Position numbers and translations under genes: made by a program. This document shows positions 7,049-16,400 of a DNA stretch of 37,008 bases, in pieces. Under the pieces are notes generated by a model. That model saw nothing but the letters and a program-made list of their open reading frames with translations. It did no database searches and had not been told where the DNA came from. This DNA comes from a virus. Each line of letters starts with the position of its first letter. Position 1 is the stretch's first letter. Location: positions 1 through 37,008 of the IMG/VR virus record IMGVR_UViG_3300035162_002834; one strand, 5' to 3'.

Positions 7049-7960
7049 TTATATTCCTGACGCGAACTCATTATCTTTTAAACTGTTATTGCTTCCTTTT
7101 GCTTGGCTTACTGCATTATTAGCTAATGAATAGTTTTGTAAAGTTCCTGCTGCTTGTTTATAAAAACCTTTTCGCTGAGCGGCAGTCTGTGCATTCCTGT
7201 TTGCATCAGAAAGTGCCCTGGACTGTTGCTTTATTTTAGATCGCTGCACTGCTAGCAGTTGTGCATCAGCCGCAGCTCGGTTAAGGGCATCAACGGTTGT
7301 AGAATCTAAATCTGCACTCAATACAGCAATTTCATCAATTAAGTCAGTATTACTATTCTGTAATTGCTGTATAGTCAAATCGTCTTCTCCTGATGATGTA
7401 ACTAAAAAAGCATTATCTTCTTTGAGTTTAGTATTCTCATCTTGCAAGTTTCCAAGCTGAATACTATATTCTATACGCTGTTCTTCAATCTGAGAATTTA
7501 ATGATATTCTACTAGCATCATCAAAAGCTAACCAAATTCCTTGATACACAACTGATTCATCTGAAATAGAACCATCACTCTCATCAATCATTTTTGTAGA
7601 GATATAAAAGTTATTATTATTTAATGCCAAAATCTTTTTACTATCTGATCTTGTAATCCTAAATAATACTTGACCCTGGGATAAATCTACTTCTTCTACT
7701 TGTGTATGGTTTTTAATATCAATCTCATCAGTAGTTCCAATAAAATTCATAAAGATATTTCCAACATTACTTAAATCTATTGGAGTATCTTCACCATCGA
7801 CGTCATCATATAAAGTAAAAAGAAAGTAATCATCAAATGGAGATATTCTTATAGTAGCATCACCTTGCGGTAATGGTTGATCGTTAACAGATAAGTTAAC
7901 AAATCTTTGAAAATATTCCTTTTGTGGTGCTGTTAAAGTTATGTTAGTTTGTATCGCCAT
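7049..7960 (-). CDS. Structural protein with N-terminal beta-sandwich and coiled coil
   Basis: This is a 303-residue protein of unknown family. Residues 25-150 look like a beta-sandwich (DATIRISPFDDYFLFTLYDD, then a YISTKMIDESDGS strand-turn), similar in style to the N-terminal domain of siphophage upper baseplate (BppU-like) proteins. Residues about 155-262 are a Glu/Asp/Gln-rich heptad coiled coil, and the end is Gly/Asn-rich and probably disordered. The start lies inside the preceding gene's 3' end (17-nt overlap), so the two are translationally linked. A role as a baseplate or fibre attachment protein is an inference from architecture and neighbours. Confidence 0.6.
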   Translation of the reverse strand: MAIQTNITLTAPQKEYFQRFVNLSVNDQPLPQGDATIRISPFDDYFLFTLYDDVDGEDTPIDLSNVGNIFMNFIGTTDEIDIKNHTQVEEVDLSQGQVLFRITRSDSKKILALNNNNFYISTKMIDESDGSISDESVVYQGIWLAFDDASRISLNSQIEEQRIEYSIQLGNLQDENTKLKEDNAFLVTSSGEDDLTIQQLQNSNTDLIDEIAVLSADLDSTTVDALNRAAADAQLLAVQRSKIKQQSRALSDANRNAQTAAQRKGFYKQAAGTLQNYSLANNAVSQAKGSNNSLKDNEFASGI

Positions 7961-9329
7961 CAGATTCTGTTATTGTTTGTATTTTAACTGGAGTTATTGC
8001 AGCTTTAATTTTTAACCTATCTCTAAACGTTGTTACATAGCTTGTTTTTACTACTAGCTTTTCTGCAATTTGTTCAGATGTATTTGCAGTATTATCTACA
8101 GATGCTACTGTTGATCCGGTACCTACTACAATCTGGTTCCCATTATCATTATTAATTTGGTTATAAACATTAGCAACAGTTGGCACTACTCCTAAATTAA
8201 TCTGTATCATCTGTCTCCCATATTTTTGAGCATCAAACGAAGTTAATCTTGCATTTTTAATTATCTGTGTATTGTCCGCTAAGTTATACAATCTTAGCAC
8301 ATAGTTAATAGAAAAAGAAACAGCAGTATTTGCATTTTTAATAATAGGCCTAAATAAAATAGGCTCATCAAAATCTGTCGTTTGCGTAAATGCCTGGAAG
8401 CTAGTTTGCGAATGAACTGTGCCTACTTGCTCAGTAACACTTATTTCGTGGAATACTATATAATTACCTTCGCCTTGCTGATTCAAAGTAGAAATAAAGT
8501 TGTTAAATGAAGATCCGGTTACTTGCCCTGATAATTCATAATAATCACCATTTGTAGACTCAATCACCTGAGCATATAAGTTATCATAAACATCTCTGTT
8601 CAATATAGAAACAGAATTAATTTCCTGCATCTCGTAAAAACTATATGCATTTTCTACAATAGTTTGAAAAATCCCGCTAGCACGTAGTGTAATTGGAGGC
8701 GTACCTAAAAAACCTTGCCCTTCGGTTAGTTTGTAAGTTAAAGAATTTGTATTTGTCCCATCCTCATCATTCATATAATACAATGAAGGAACTCGCCACT
8801 CAATATAGCTAGCATATAATTTATCAGCCAACAATAATGGATCTGCTTGTAGGGTTGGTGTATCGTCTTTAAGGAAATTAATAGAAGCAAGATTCATCAT
8901 AACACCATCTCTACGCGGTGCTAAGACTTCAAATATAATACCATCAAATCCAGTAAAATTAAATCCAGCTACAAAATGAATTTTAACTTTGTCATATTTA
9001 ACTAGTAGGTCAGGAGAAAATGATTGTAAAAGATTTGCAGTATCGGTTAAGAATGCAACTGAATCATTATAAGGTGGGCTAAGAGAAGTATTTAAAGAAA
9101 CATATTGAGTTCTAGCAGTATTGTTAGAAGCTGAGGAGATATCTCTATAGTTTCCCATCGTTGCACTTACTGCACTAGTATTAAAGAAATAAGTTCCTTT
9201 AGTCTGTGTATCCCTCATAAGCTCTATTGGGTAAGTAGCTGTACTGAAAGTAGGAGGCGTAGATTGACTAGTATAGATGTACTCTATAAGTATTTCTGGT
9301 GATATTTGTATAAACCTTGATGATTCCAT
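7944..9329 (-). CDS. Unidentified virion/baseplate protein, 461 aa
   Basis: I do not recognise a family. The protein is rich in Thr, Ser, Asn and beta-strand patterns, lacks any transmembrane segment or signal peptide, and looks like a multi-domain beta structural protein. EILIEYIYTSQ lies near the N-terminus, an AGFNFTGFDGIIFEVLAPR segment near residue 125, and a segment with RLKIKAAITPV near the C-terminus. The leader GGTAAATAAATAGAATAGA is A-rich with no Shine-Dalgarno. It lies between the membrane protein and the 303-aa protein in the fibre block, so a peripheral baseplate or fibre connector role is plausible. Confidence 0.6.
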   Translation of the reverse strand: MESSRFIQISPEILIEYIYTSQSTPPTFSTATYPIELMRDTQTKGTYFFNTSAVSATMGNYRDISSASNNTARTQYVSLNTSLSPPYNDSVAFLTDTANLLQSFSPDLLVKYDKVKIHFVAGFNFTGFDGIIFEVLAPRRDGVMMNLASINFLKDDTPTLQADPLLLADKLYASYIEWRVPSLYYMNDEDGTNTNSLTYKLTEGQGFLGTPPITLRASGIFQTIVENAYSFYEMQEINSVSILNRDVYDNLYAQVIESTNGDYYELSGQVTGSSFNNFISTLNQQGEGNYIVFHEISVTEQVGTVHSQTSFQAFTQTTDFDEPILFRPIIKNANTAVSFSINYVLRLYNLADNTQIIKNARLTSFDAQKYGRQMIQINLGVVPTVANVYNQINNDNGNQIVVGTGSTVASVDNTANTSEQIAEKLVVKTSYVTTFRDRLKIKAAITPVKIQTITESDGDTN

Positions 9330-9343
9330 TCTATTCTATTTAT

Positions 9344-10129
9344 TTACCATTGCAAAAGCTTTGGATTCCACGAAACGCCAATTCCAAGATATGGTCCTAA
9401 CTGCCCATTATTTAAAACTCCCATTCCTATATTCAAACCTAATCCAAACTGTTTTCTATTCTGTCTCTGTAAGCTTTTAAACTCCGAGCTCTTTCTATCA
9501 ATCATTATTCCTTGTGTATCATTAAAAGTAGTTCCTGGATAATCAGAAGTTAATTTAATAAATATTTCTTTGGTATTTACATCTTGTGATAGTGTAGCAT
9601 CTAGCCAAATATTCTGTTTAAGACCAATTGTTGCCAAACCAAATGTTAAACTATCTGTAAAACTATAAGGCAAGTCTACATTTATTAATCTTGAACTCCT
9701 AGGCCAATTGCGCTCTGACTTAAAACTTAATACAGAATTAAAACTATCCATACCTTGAATTATTATAGTATCGGTTGTTATAACTGGTACTTCAATAATT
9801 ATTTCTTCTATTACAGTTTTATACTTAATAATTGTAACAGGTGGTCTATCTTGTTCATATTCTAAACTATCTCTTAATTCTTCTAGTGATAAAGTTAATC
9901 CCTTAATTTCTCCAACGGATTCTCCTTTATCATTAATGTAATTATTAATAGTATCATTAGCTGCAACTAAGTTATTTTGAAATCGTGTGACTTCACCTTT
10001 TGCATTTTCAGTTTCATTACACTGTCTTAGGAGTAAAAAAAATAACACCACAATGCTACCAAACAAAAACATTCTAGTGTTCTTTGGGTCTGTTAGAATA
10101 CCGAGAATATTTTTAAGAATTAATATCAT
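9344..10129 (-). CDS. Inner-membrane-anchored coiled-coil protein, possible spanin
   Basis: This is a 261-residue protein with one N-terminal transmembrane helix (about 20-34, FLFGSIVVLFFLLL) preceded by positive charges, so the rest should face the periplasm. A coiled coil runs at about 40-95 (VTRFQNNLVAANDTINNYI). A Val/Ile-Thr segment follows, with beta-rich sequence to the end, and the C-terminus has repeating Gly/aromatic strands (FGLGLNIGMGV, PYLGIGVSWNP). A TM plus coiled-coil ectodomain is what an inner-membrane spanin needs. Small proteins with similar Gly-rich ends are, to my memory, common in Bacteroidetes phages. No lysin or holin is visible beside it, so a spanin role is only suggested. 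Its ATG overlaps the TGA of the 77-aa gene. Confidence 0.55.
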   Translation of the reverse strand: MILILKNILGILTDPKNTRMFLFGSIVVLFFLLLRQCNETENAKGEVTRFQNNLVAANDTINNYINDKGESVGEIKGLTLSLEELRDSLEYEQDRPPVTIIKYKTVIEEIIIEVPVITTDTIIIQGMDSFNSVLSFKSERNWPRSSRLINVDLPYSFTDSLTFGLATIGLKQNIWLDATLSQDVNTKEIFIKLTSDYPGTTFNDTQGIMIDRKSSEFKSLQRQNRKQFGLGLNIGMGVLNNGQLGPYLGIGVSWNPKLLQW

Positions 10130-10359
10130 TCTATATACTTAAGAAGTTTGTTTGGCGTTACCTCAGCTGCTCCATATTTTTTTACAATTTTTTGTATAAA
10201 CTTAGTTTCCTTTCCTTTCATAGAATCTACTTCTTCAAAAAGACTATCTCTTTTCTTTGCTAGGCTTTCAATACTTTTCTGCATTAGATCTAAAGAAAGT
10301 TGAATTTCTCTATATCTACTTACAAAACCATTTAAATCTTTTATTTCTTTCTTTGTCAT
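10126..10359 (-). CDS. Small coiled-coil protein, 77 aa
   Basis: This is a Lys/Glu-rich helical protein with a heptad pattern from about 10 to 55 (LSLDLMQKSIESLAKKRDSL). The end, KYGAAEVTPNKLLKYIE, looks like a small capping motif. There is no transmembrane helix. It is translationally coupled to the membrane protein downstream (ATGA overlap), which suggests the two act together. It is AT-rich in codon use like its neighbours. The function is unknown. Confidence 0.6.
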   Translation of the reverse strand: MTKKEIKDLNGFVSRYREIQLSLDLMQKSIESLAKKRDSLFEEVDSMKGKETKFIQKIVKKYGAAEVTPNKLLKYIE

Positions 10360-10380
10360 TTCTTTGTTTATTAAAATTAA

Positions 10381-13300
10381 TTATCGGTTTAATTCATATG
10401 AAAACGTAAACTTAAGGAAACTGGTTATTACACCTTGTGTCGGAGTCCCTTGCATTATTGGGTATACTTTTAACCACATATGCGAAGCGTCTCCGTCGTT
10501 ATCAGCAGCATACATAGGGTTTAACAGGGTTCCACCACCGCCACCAACAATACCAGACGAGAGGGGATCTTGCAGGACGAAACCTTCACTACTAGCCCCA
10601 TTAAGCTGGTTTGTCTGTAGAGTTGAGGAGGTTTGTCCATCTAATACCCCAACCACGGCTCCGGATATATTTAGATTATTAACACCCTGCTGGCTACCAG
10701 GTATAGTAGGGTATATATCGTCTGTATTAGCATCACCAACTTGTAATGGCCACGGTATAGGGCCAATAGTAACTTCGAAGTTATTAGCAGCGTTCTCGGT
10801 TCCTCCATTATAACCCCCACCCCATTTTACTAATTCTGAACTTGGTACATCGTATGCGCTACCATTGCGATCAACTTGCGTCTTGATCATACCAGAACCT
10901 GTAACAACTCTACCTACTCGCTGCCATTGATATTTATATTTAAATTTAGCAGAAGCAGAATTATAATTAATAGAGCCCAGATTCGTTACCCAATAGTTGT
11001 TCCAACCCTGGGCACCACTCATAAAACATTGTTGTTCTACTCTAGTGTCAGGATCAGCGTTTCCACTAACAGCCCCTCCAAATCTAGACACATAATAATG
11101 GCCTACATAATCTCCCCATACTTTAAACGCCTGCCTACCTCTCCATTGGTCTCCAATATTAACACCACCCGCAAGCTTTTTAGTTGTACCTCCTCCACTC
11201 GGTGGAACATTTTGATCTAACGGGCTACCGTCACCATTGTTATCTAATGCTCTTTGTCCATATAAATATACTCTACCTGATACTGGAGTACCAACACCCT
11301 CATCTCCATAAGCAGTAATTGGTGTGATAGCCGACTCTTGCATCGAATTTAAACCTATTGTTATACCTGATGTACCATAAAATGTACCCTCGCTAAGATA
11401 CTTTGGCTTTGGTGTAGACCATAGTCTTACGTTAGCATTAATGTTATCACCATTAGCAAGAGCTGAACCCCCGCTCGATTGAACATCATCAGTCTGAGTT
11501 GGTATTGTAGGGTACATCCACAATGAACCTGGTAATGTAGTTTGATTACCGTTAGCCCCAGGGGTGATTCCAGTTTTTCCGAATGTTCCTTTTGTCACAT
11601 TACTTCTAATATGCAATGTGCCTTGGTTTTCTTTTTGCCAAGGTGAATATGACACAGGGTCAGAAACAGATAACTGTACTGCATAGGGTCCAATAATTTC
11701 TCCACCACCATTATAACCTGGGCCTTGTGGATTAAGGTTTGGTACACCTACCGTTGGGCTAATACCAACATGCATAGTATCAGTTGGGGTATTATCAGTC
11801 CCAAACTCTTCAGCAGAATCTATAACTATTAATGGTTTATATACAGTATAAGTGGCAGTTCCTACTGGTGATATTCCTCCGCCCACCATTATTCTACCTG
11901 CTGGTAATACCGAACCTCCTATGAATTGAACTCTAGTTTTACTATCATTCTGAATAACTACATCCGCATTCTGTGCATTTATCGTAGTATCTAACGATCT
12001 AGACCTAATGTCTATGCTACCGTTGCCACCGCCGCCGCTACCCCCAGCAAATATATTTATTGAACCACCGCCTGCTCCATAAGCGGTCCATATATTAACA
12101 GCGCCCCCCACAGCATTTTTTATATCAATATCACCAGAATTAGTTATTGCCGAAATATTACCAGAACTTGTGGTTAATGAGATATTACCAGAACTTGTGG
12201 TTGTTGTATTATCACCAGTAGTAGTCGTTTGAGTAATATCACCAGTTGTTGCTGCCATTCCAATATCACCTGAGTCTGTTAATAATCTAATTTGACCAGT
12301 TGGTGAAGTTCCTAATCTAGTAGTTAAAAGAATATCACCACCTGAATATAAACCAATTTGATCACCGGCACTACTAACAAGACGGATTTCTCCAGATTGA
12401 ACTTGCCATTTACCTGTTCTTGCTGGGCTTGTTTGATCAACTAATGCTCCTATATTTCCAGCTTCAGTTAAGGTAGTACCAGAAGTTCCTAATGTTGATA
12501 CTATAAATTTAGAACCTCCTGTAATTGGCCCTTCTGCAACAGTAACTTGAAAATTAGAATGTTGACCACCAAATACCGCAGCATCGTTATCAATACCAGT
12601 TTGCATTAATATATCGCTACCTGCTTCAAAAAACTGAGCACGCTCTGGTGAATATAAGTGAATACCCCTCATCTCTACCTGTGAAGTTGCAGAAGGATAT
12701 TTATTTTTTGGAACGTCTAAAGTTAAAACATCATCAACACCAATCTTAATACCACTTAACTGTGATATAGAAGTCTGTTCATATAAGTCTTGATTACCAG
12801 GTGCAGCACCACCATGAAATACTAATGATCTTCCATCCGAATTTTTTTGGTGTACAACAACAGAAGCAATATCAGAAGTTATGGCTGTTGCAATATCATT
12901 TGGGATTTTATAAGCATCGGTTAAAGGAATACCGGTAAGTGAATCCGTATTAGTAACAGCCCCACCCATCATAACAGATGGTACACCTTCATTATCAGGA
13001 GTTGCCCCATCATTTAAGCCTATAGGTGCATTATATACTGTATTTTTATTTAATAGAGAAGGTGATCCAAACTCATCACCAAAATACCCAGCGGCCCCAG
13101 CTGGACCAGTAGGTCCAGTTAAATTTATAGTAGTTGAGCTCCATGCTAATCCAGTATATTCCCATACTTGGCCATTAAGTTGTAAATAATAATCAGCTTC
13201 TAATGGTGTTGCTGTTGGAAAGCTAGCATTAGGTGTAGTACCTGGTAATGTTGATGAAGTATCTTCATACCATGTACTTCCCTTTTCGCCTCTACCACCG

Positions 13301-13443
13301 GTTGGACCAGTTGGACCAGCAGGGCCAGCAGGACCAGCAGGACCGCCACCATTAAGTAACAATTGATCAAAATTAAAGTTGGTCTTGTCAACTAATTGTG
13401 AAATAGTATCTGATGCTATTATTTCTTGTATAGTGATTGGCAT
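10381..13443 (-). CDS. Collagen-containing tail fibre / adhesin
   Basis: This 1020-residue protein has clear modular structure. An N-terminal 30 residues (MPITIQEIIASDTISQL, then TNFNFDQLL) are shared in pattern with the 215-aa fibre-like protein at 24271-24918 and are probably a virion-attachment module. A collagen-like Gly-Pro-Ala/Thr stretch follows at about 33-55, and a second short one (GPTGPAGAAG) at about 110-120. About six 9-residue repeats with GDI/GNI starts lie near 390-445 (GNISLTTSS type), suggesting a beta-helical or beta-prism shaft. Gly/Ser/Asn-rich beta sequence continues to the end, which finishes with SFLKFTFSYELNR. No peptidase or intramolecular chaperone motif was seen. 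A probable promoter lies 64-77 nt upstream, inside the preceding gene. Likely role: host recognition. Confidence 0.75.
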   Translation of the reverse strand: MPITIQEIIASDTISQLVDKTNFNFDQLLLNGGGPAGPAGPAGPTGPTGGRGEKGSTWYEDTSSTLPGTTPNASFPTATPLEADYYLQLNGQVWEYTGLAWSSTTINLTGPTGPAGAAGYFGDEFGSPSLLNKNTVYNAPIGLNDGATPDNEGVPSVMMGGAVTNTDSLTGIPLTDAYKIPNDIATAITSDIASVVVHQKNSDGRSLVFHGGAAPGNQDLYEQTSISQLSGIKIGVDDVLTLDVPKNKYPSATSQVEMRGIHLYSPERAQFFEAGSDILMQTGIDNDAAVFGGQHSNFQVTVAEGPITGGSKFIVSTLGTSGTTLTEAGNIGALVDQTSPARTGKWQVQSGEIRLVSSAGDQIGLYSGGDILLTTRLGTSPTGQIRLLTDSGDIGMAATTGDITQTTTTGDNTTTTSSGNISLTTSSGNISAITNSGDIDIKNAVGGAVNIWTAYGAGGGSINIFAGGSGGGGNGSIDIRSRSLDTTINAQNADVVIQNDSKTRVQFIGGSVLPAGRIMVGGGISPVGTATYTVYKPLIVIDSAEEFGTDNTPTDTMHVGISPTVGVPNLNPQGPGYNGGGEIIGPYAVQLSVSDPVSYSPWQKENQGTLHIRSNVTKGTFGKTGITPGANGNQTTLPGSLWMYPTIPTQTDDVQSSGGSALANGDNINANVRLWSTPKPKYLSEGTFYGTSGITIGLNSMQESAITPITAYGDEGVGTPVSGRVYLYGQRALDNNGDGSPLDQNVPPSGGGTTKKLAGGVNIGDQWRGRQAFKVWGDYVGHYYVSRFGGAVSGNADPDTRVEQQCFMSGAQGWNNYWVTNLGSINYNSASAKFKYKYQWQRVGRVVTGSGMIKTQVDRNGSAYDVPSSELVKWGGGYNGGTENAANNFEVTIGPIPWPLQVGDANTDDIYPTIPGSQQGVNNLNISGAVVGVLDGQTSSTLQTNQLNGASSEGFVLQDPLSSGIVGGGGGTLLNPMYAADNDGDASHMWLKVYPIMQGTPTQGVITSFLKFTFSYELNR
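12155..12202 (-). repeat. Tandem 27-nt repeat in fibre shaft
   Basis: The 21-nt string atattaccagaacttgtggt(t) occurs at 12155-12175 and again at 12182-12202, a 27-nt period equal to nine codons. The repeat continues with sequence divergence on both sides, producing the GDI/GNI nonapeptide array in the fibre. Almost identical DNA copies suggest recent duplication of a rung. Confidence 0.8.
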
Positions 13444-13453
13444 TTCTTTTCTA

Positions 13454-16400
13454 TTATTTTTTAACTATAGTAACACTGAAACCAAACGATTCAGAGAAAC
13501 CTGTTCTTTTATTATATATTAGCCTTAGGTCAAATGGGTTTGTGTTTGTAGTTTTCGATGAAACATTATTATTGATACTTAGACCTGCACTAATTTTTTG
13601 TGCGTTGGTTAGTTCGGCAGTAGTAAATGTAGAAGGTACTTTTTCTCGACTAGGCAAAGTATAAAATTCCACTTTTTCTATTTTATATAATTTTAATATA
13701 TTTTCTCTAATGTATTGATTAACGTCGTCGTCTAAAGTTTCTAAATCTCCCCAACCATATAACTTGTTAACATACTTTTCAAATTGAGCTTTAATCGGTA
13801 TAAACAAATATTCCATTAGCCTCTTTTGGTTAAACAAATAAAATGCAATAGTTGGCGCAGTTGGCACCGGTGTTATTGCTCTTTTATTTACTACACCTTC
13901 AGATTTAATTACTTTCTTATTAACTCTAACTGAGGGGGTATTTAAATGCATAAAAGTACCATTCACTAAATCAGGTTGTCTTATTGCTCCTTTAACAAAT
14001 GGGCTAGGTTCAAATGTATCTAACACTATAGTTTCTGGAACTTTTAAATATTTTGAACCGAAGAATGACTTCCGTTCGCCCATTGATCTAGTACCAGCAA
14101 CATTTTCTATTAATGATTTATCTATACTTTTTATAAAATAAGCAGGATCCCAGTTTGAAGAAAACGCATAAAAGTCTTTATAATCAATTCCTATTTCTTG
14201 GATAAGTGGATATAAGCTAGGGAATGCGCTTTCTCTAGATAATTCCAAAACAGTTGATGGGTCTTGCTCATTCACTTTATGATAAAAGAAATTTTGTATC
14301 TGTCCGAAATTAAGATCAGCGCTATTAAATTGAGAATTTTTATATTTGCACAATTCTAATACTTTGAGTTTATATGCAGAATCTAAAACAATAGAACCAC
14401 CAGTAGCAGCTCCAGTAATACCACTATCAAAATCTATATTCATATAAGGATCTCTGAATGATAATATTGGTAATGCATACGGTGCATAATAGCCTGCATG
14501 CCTAGCAATTGGAATAAGACTAGGTTTCCTTTTTAGTGATAAATCATATCCTACAATATCAGTCAAATTAAATGCCGTTGGTTTAGCAGGGTCAGGTAAA
14601 ACCCCAACATATATTGATTTAAGAATATCGGCCTGGGCTCTTAATTGAATATTAAAAGTTTGAGCTAAAGAACCATCATCGTTTCTAACCTGGTCACCTG
14701 CACTATTTATAGTTTCATAAATAACATTAGGATTACCTATATTAACAGCATTAAATATTTCACCAAAACTTATAGACTTTAATCTATTTTCAAACTGAAG
14801 ATATCCATTATTGTCAATCGTATAAGTAGTACTTCTTAACGCAGTAGTAGACGGTGTTGTTGCTGGTAATACTACAGGGTTGCCATTCTTTGTTAGCGAA
14901 CTTGCAATAAATTTACTAGTTGATATCACATTAGTAATCCCACTAATTATATAGTCATTACCACTTATATTAAATTTAATTTCACCGTATGTACCATTTT
15001 CCAGTATTCTTATATCATTAACAAAATCTGGTAATACGTTACTTATATTTGGTATACCGATAAAAGTATATAATCCAGTATTCGTGTCTTGTGAGGATTC
15101 ATTAAAGCTTATTGCACCTCTGATGTTACTATTAGTATAATTATATGACCCGTCGCTATTCTTAGTTGGGGAACAGTCAGCATTTACATCAAACGAACTA
15201 TTTAAAGAATATAAAGATGTTCTATCAATAATAGGATCTCCTGTATTATTTAAACAACTTGATACATAATCTACTGAAATTAACATTACAACAGTTTTCC
15301 ACTTTTCATTTTTAATAAACTTGACTTGGGTTTCTGGTTTATCTGGAAGATTAGGAACTAATATAGCCGAGAAACGATAATCATTAAATGAACTATCAGA
15401 TACATATGACAATGTTGTAGCATTAAAATCTGATTTCTCAGTTCCTATTGCCTTCTGTCGTGCTGTAACCCTAACCCCTCTTAAAAACGTTTGGGCAAAA
15501 TTCTGTTCATCACCCCCACTAAATCTACCATATCTTAACTGCCTATCAATCTCAGTTATTCCTCCAGTCGTAAATTTTTCTACAATAAAATAGTCATCAA
15601 AATAATTTGTTATAGTGTTCTGAAAAGTACCAGGAACATACACTTGCCCTGTCGCTATATTTGCTTCAGTATTATCTGTTGGTGCTTTATCAATATAACT
15701 CCATGAACTCTTAATAGCATCTTGTGTAAAGTATTCTGGAAATTCGGAAAGGTAATACCATTCGTGAGTAAAACCAGAAGCTTCTTGGCCAATATCCCAT
15801 TTAGATGGTGCAAAGTTATTTAAACCAAACGCCAAACTAATATCTAATCTATACGGATGATTCCTAACGTCCTTACCATCGTTAACCCACGCCCACTTGT
15901 TAATGTATGGCGCAATTCTTGATATGTTAGCCTGTGAGGTTAAAAAGTTTTCTTGCAATCTAATATATTCAGAGCTAATGTTTTCATCGCTGGCAGTTTG
16001 GTCTTCACCCTCATCTAATAACCCAACAAGATTATAGAAACCGCCAGTGTCATAAAAAGATCTAATCTGTGGATTTGTACTAATACCAGTATACGTGGGT
16101 GGTGCAGTCGAACCAAGCTCTTGGTTATATTCAGCATACTCATAATTCAATTCACCTTCTCTACTATATAATGTACTATAGAAATCAAAATCAAAATCTC
16201 TAACTTCAAAAAATGAAAATCGACCAAACGATGGTTTATAATCCGAATAGAGAGCTATTTGATTAGTGCCTGTAACTATTATTTGATTTGTATTAAAAGT
16301 TATAATTACATACTTATCAATATCAGTATATCCTATAAGTTGGCCAAAGCCATCATATATAGGTTCTTCTGTGTAGGGCACCCATTCACCAATAGTAGTA

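Noticed and set aside
10364-11220. Plus-strand reading frames opposite the fibre gene
   Set aside because: They are antisense shadows of a compositionally biased coding gene, with no start signals and no plausible product.
12155-12202. Short tandem repeat as a possible CRISPR-like array
   Set aside because: The period is 27 nt with in-frame translation to nonapeptide repeats; there are no distinct spacers.
13200-13391. Short minus-strand reading frame in the collagen part of the fibre
   Set aside because: It is an alternative frame of the Gly-Pro repeats, without independent support.
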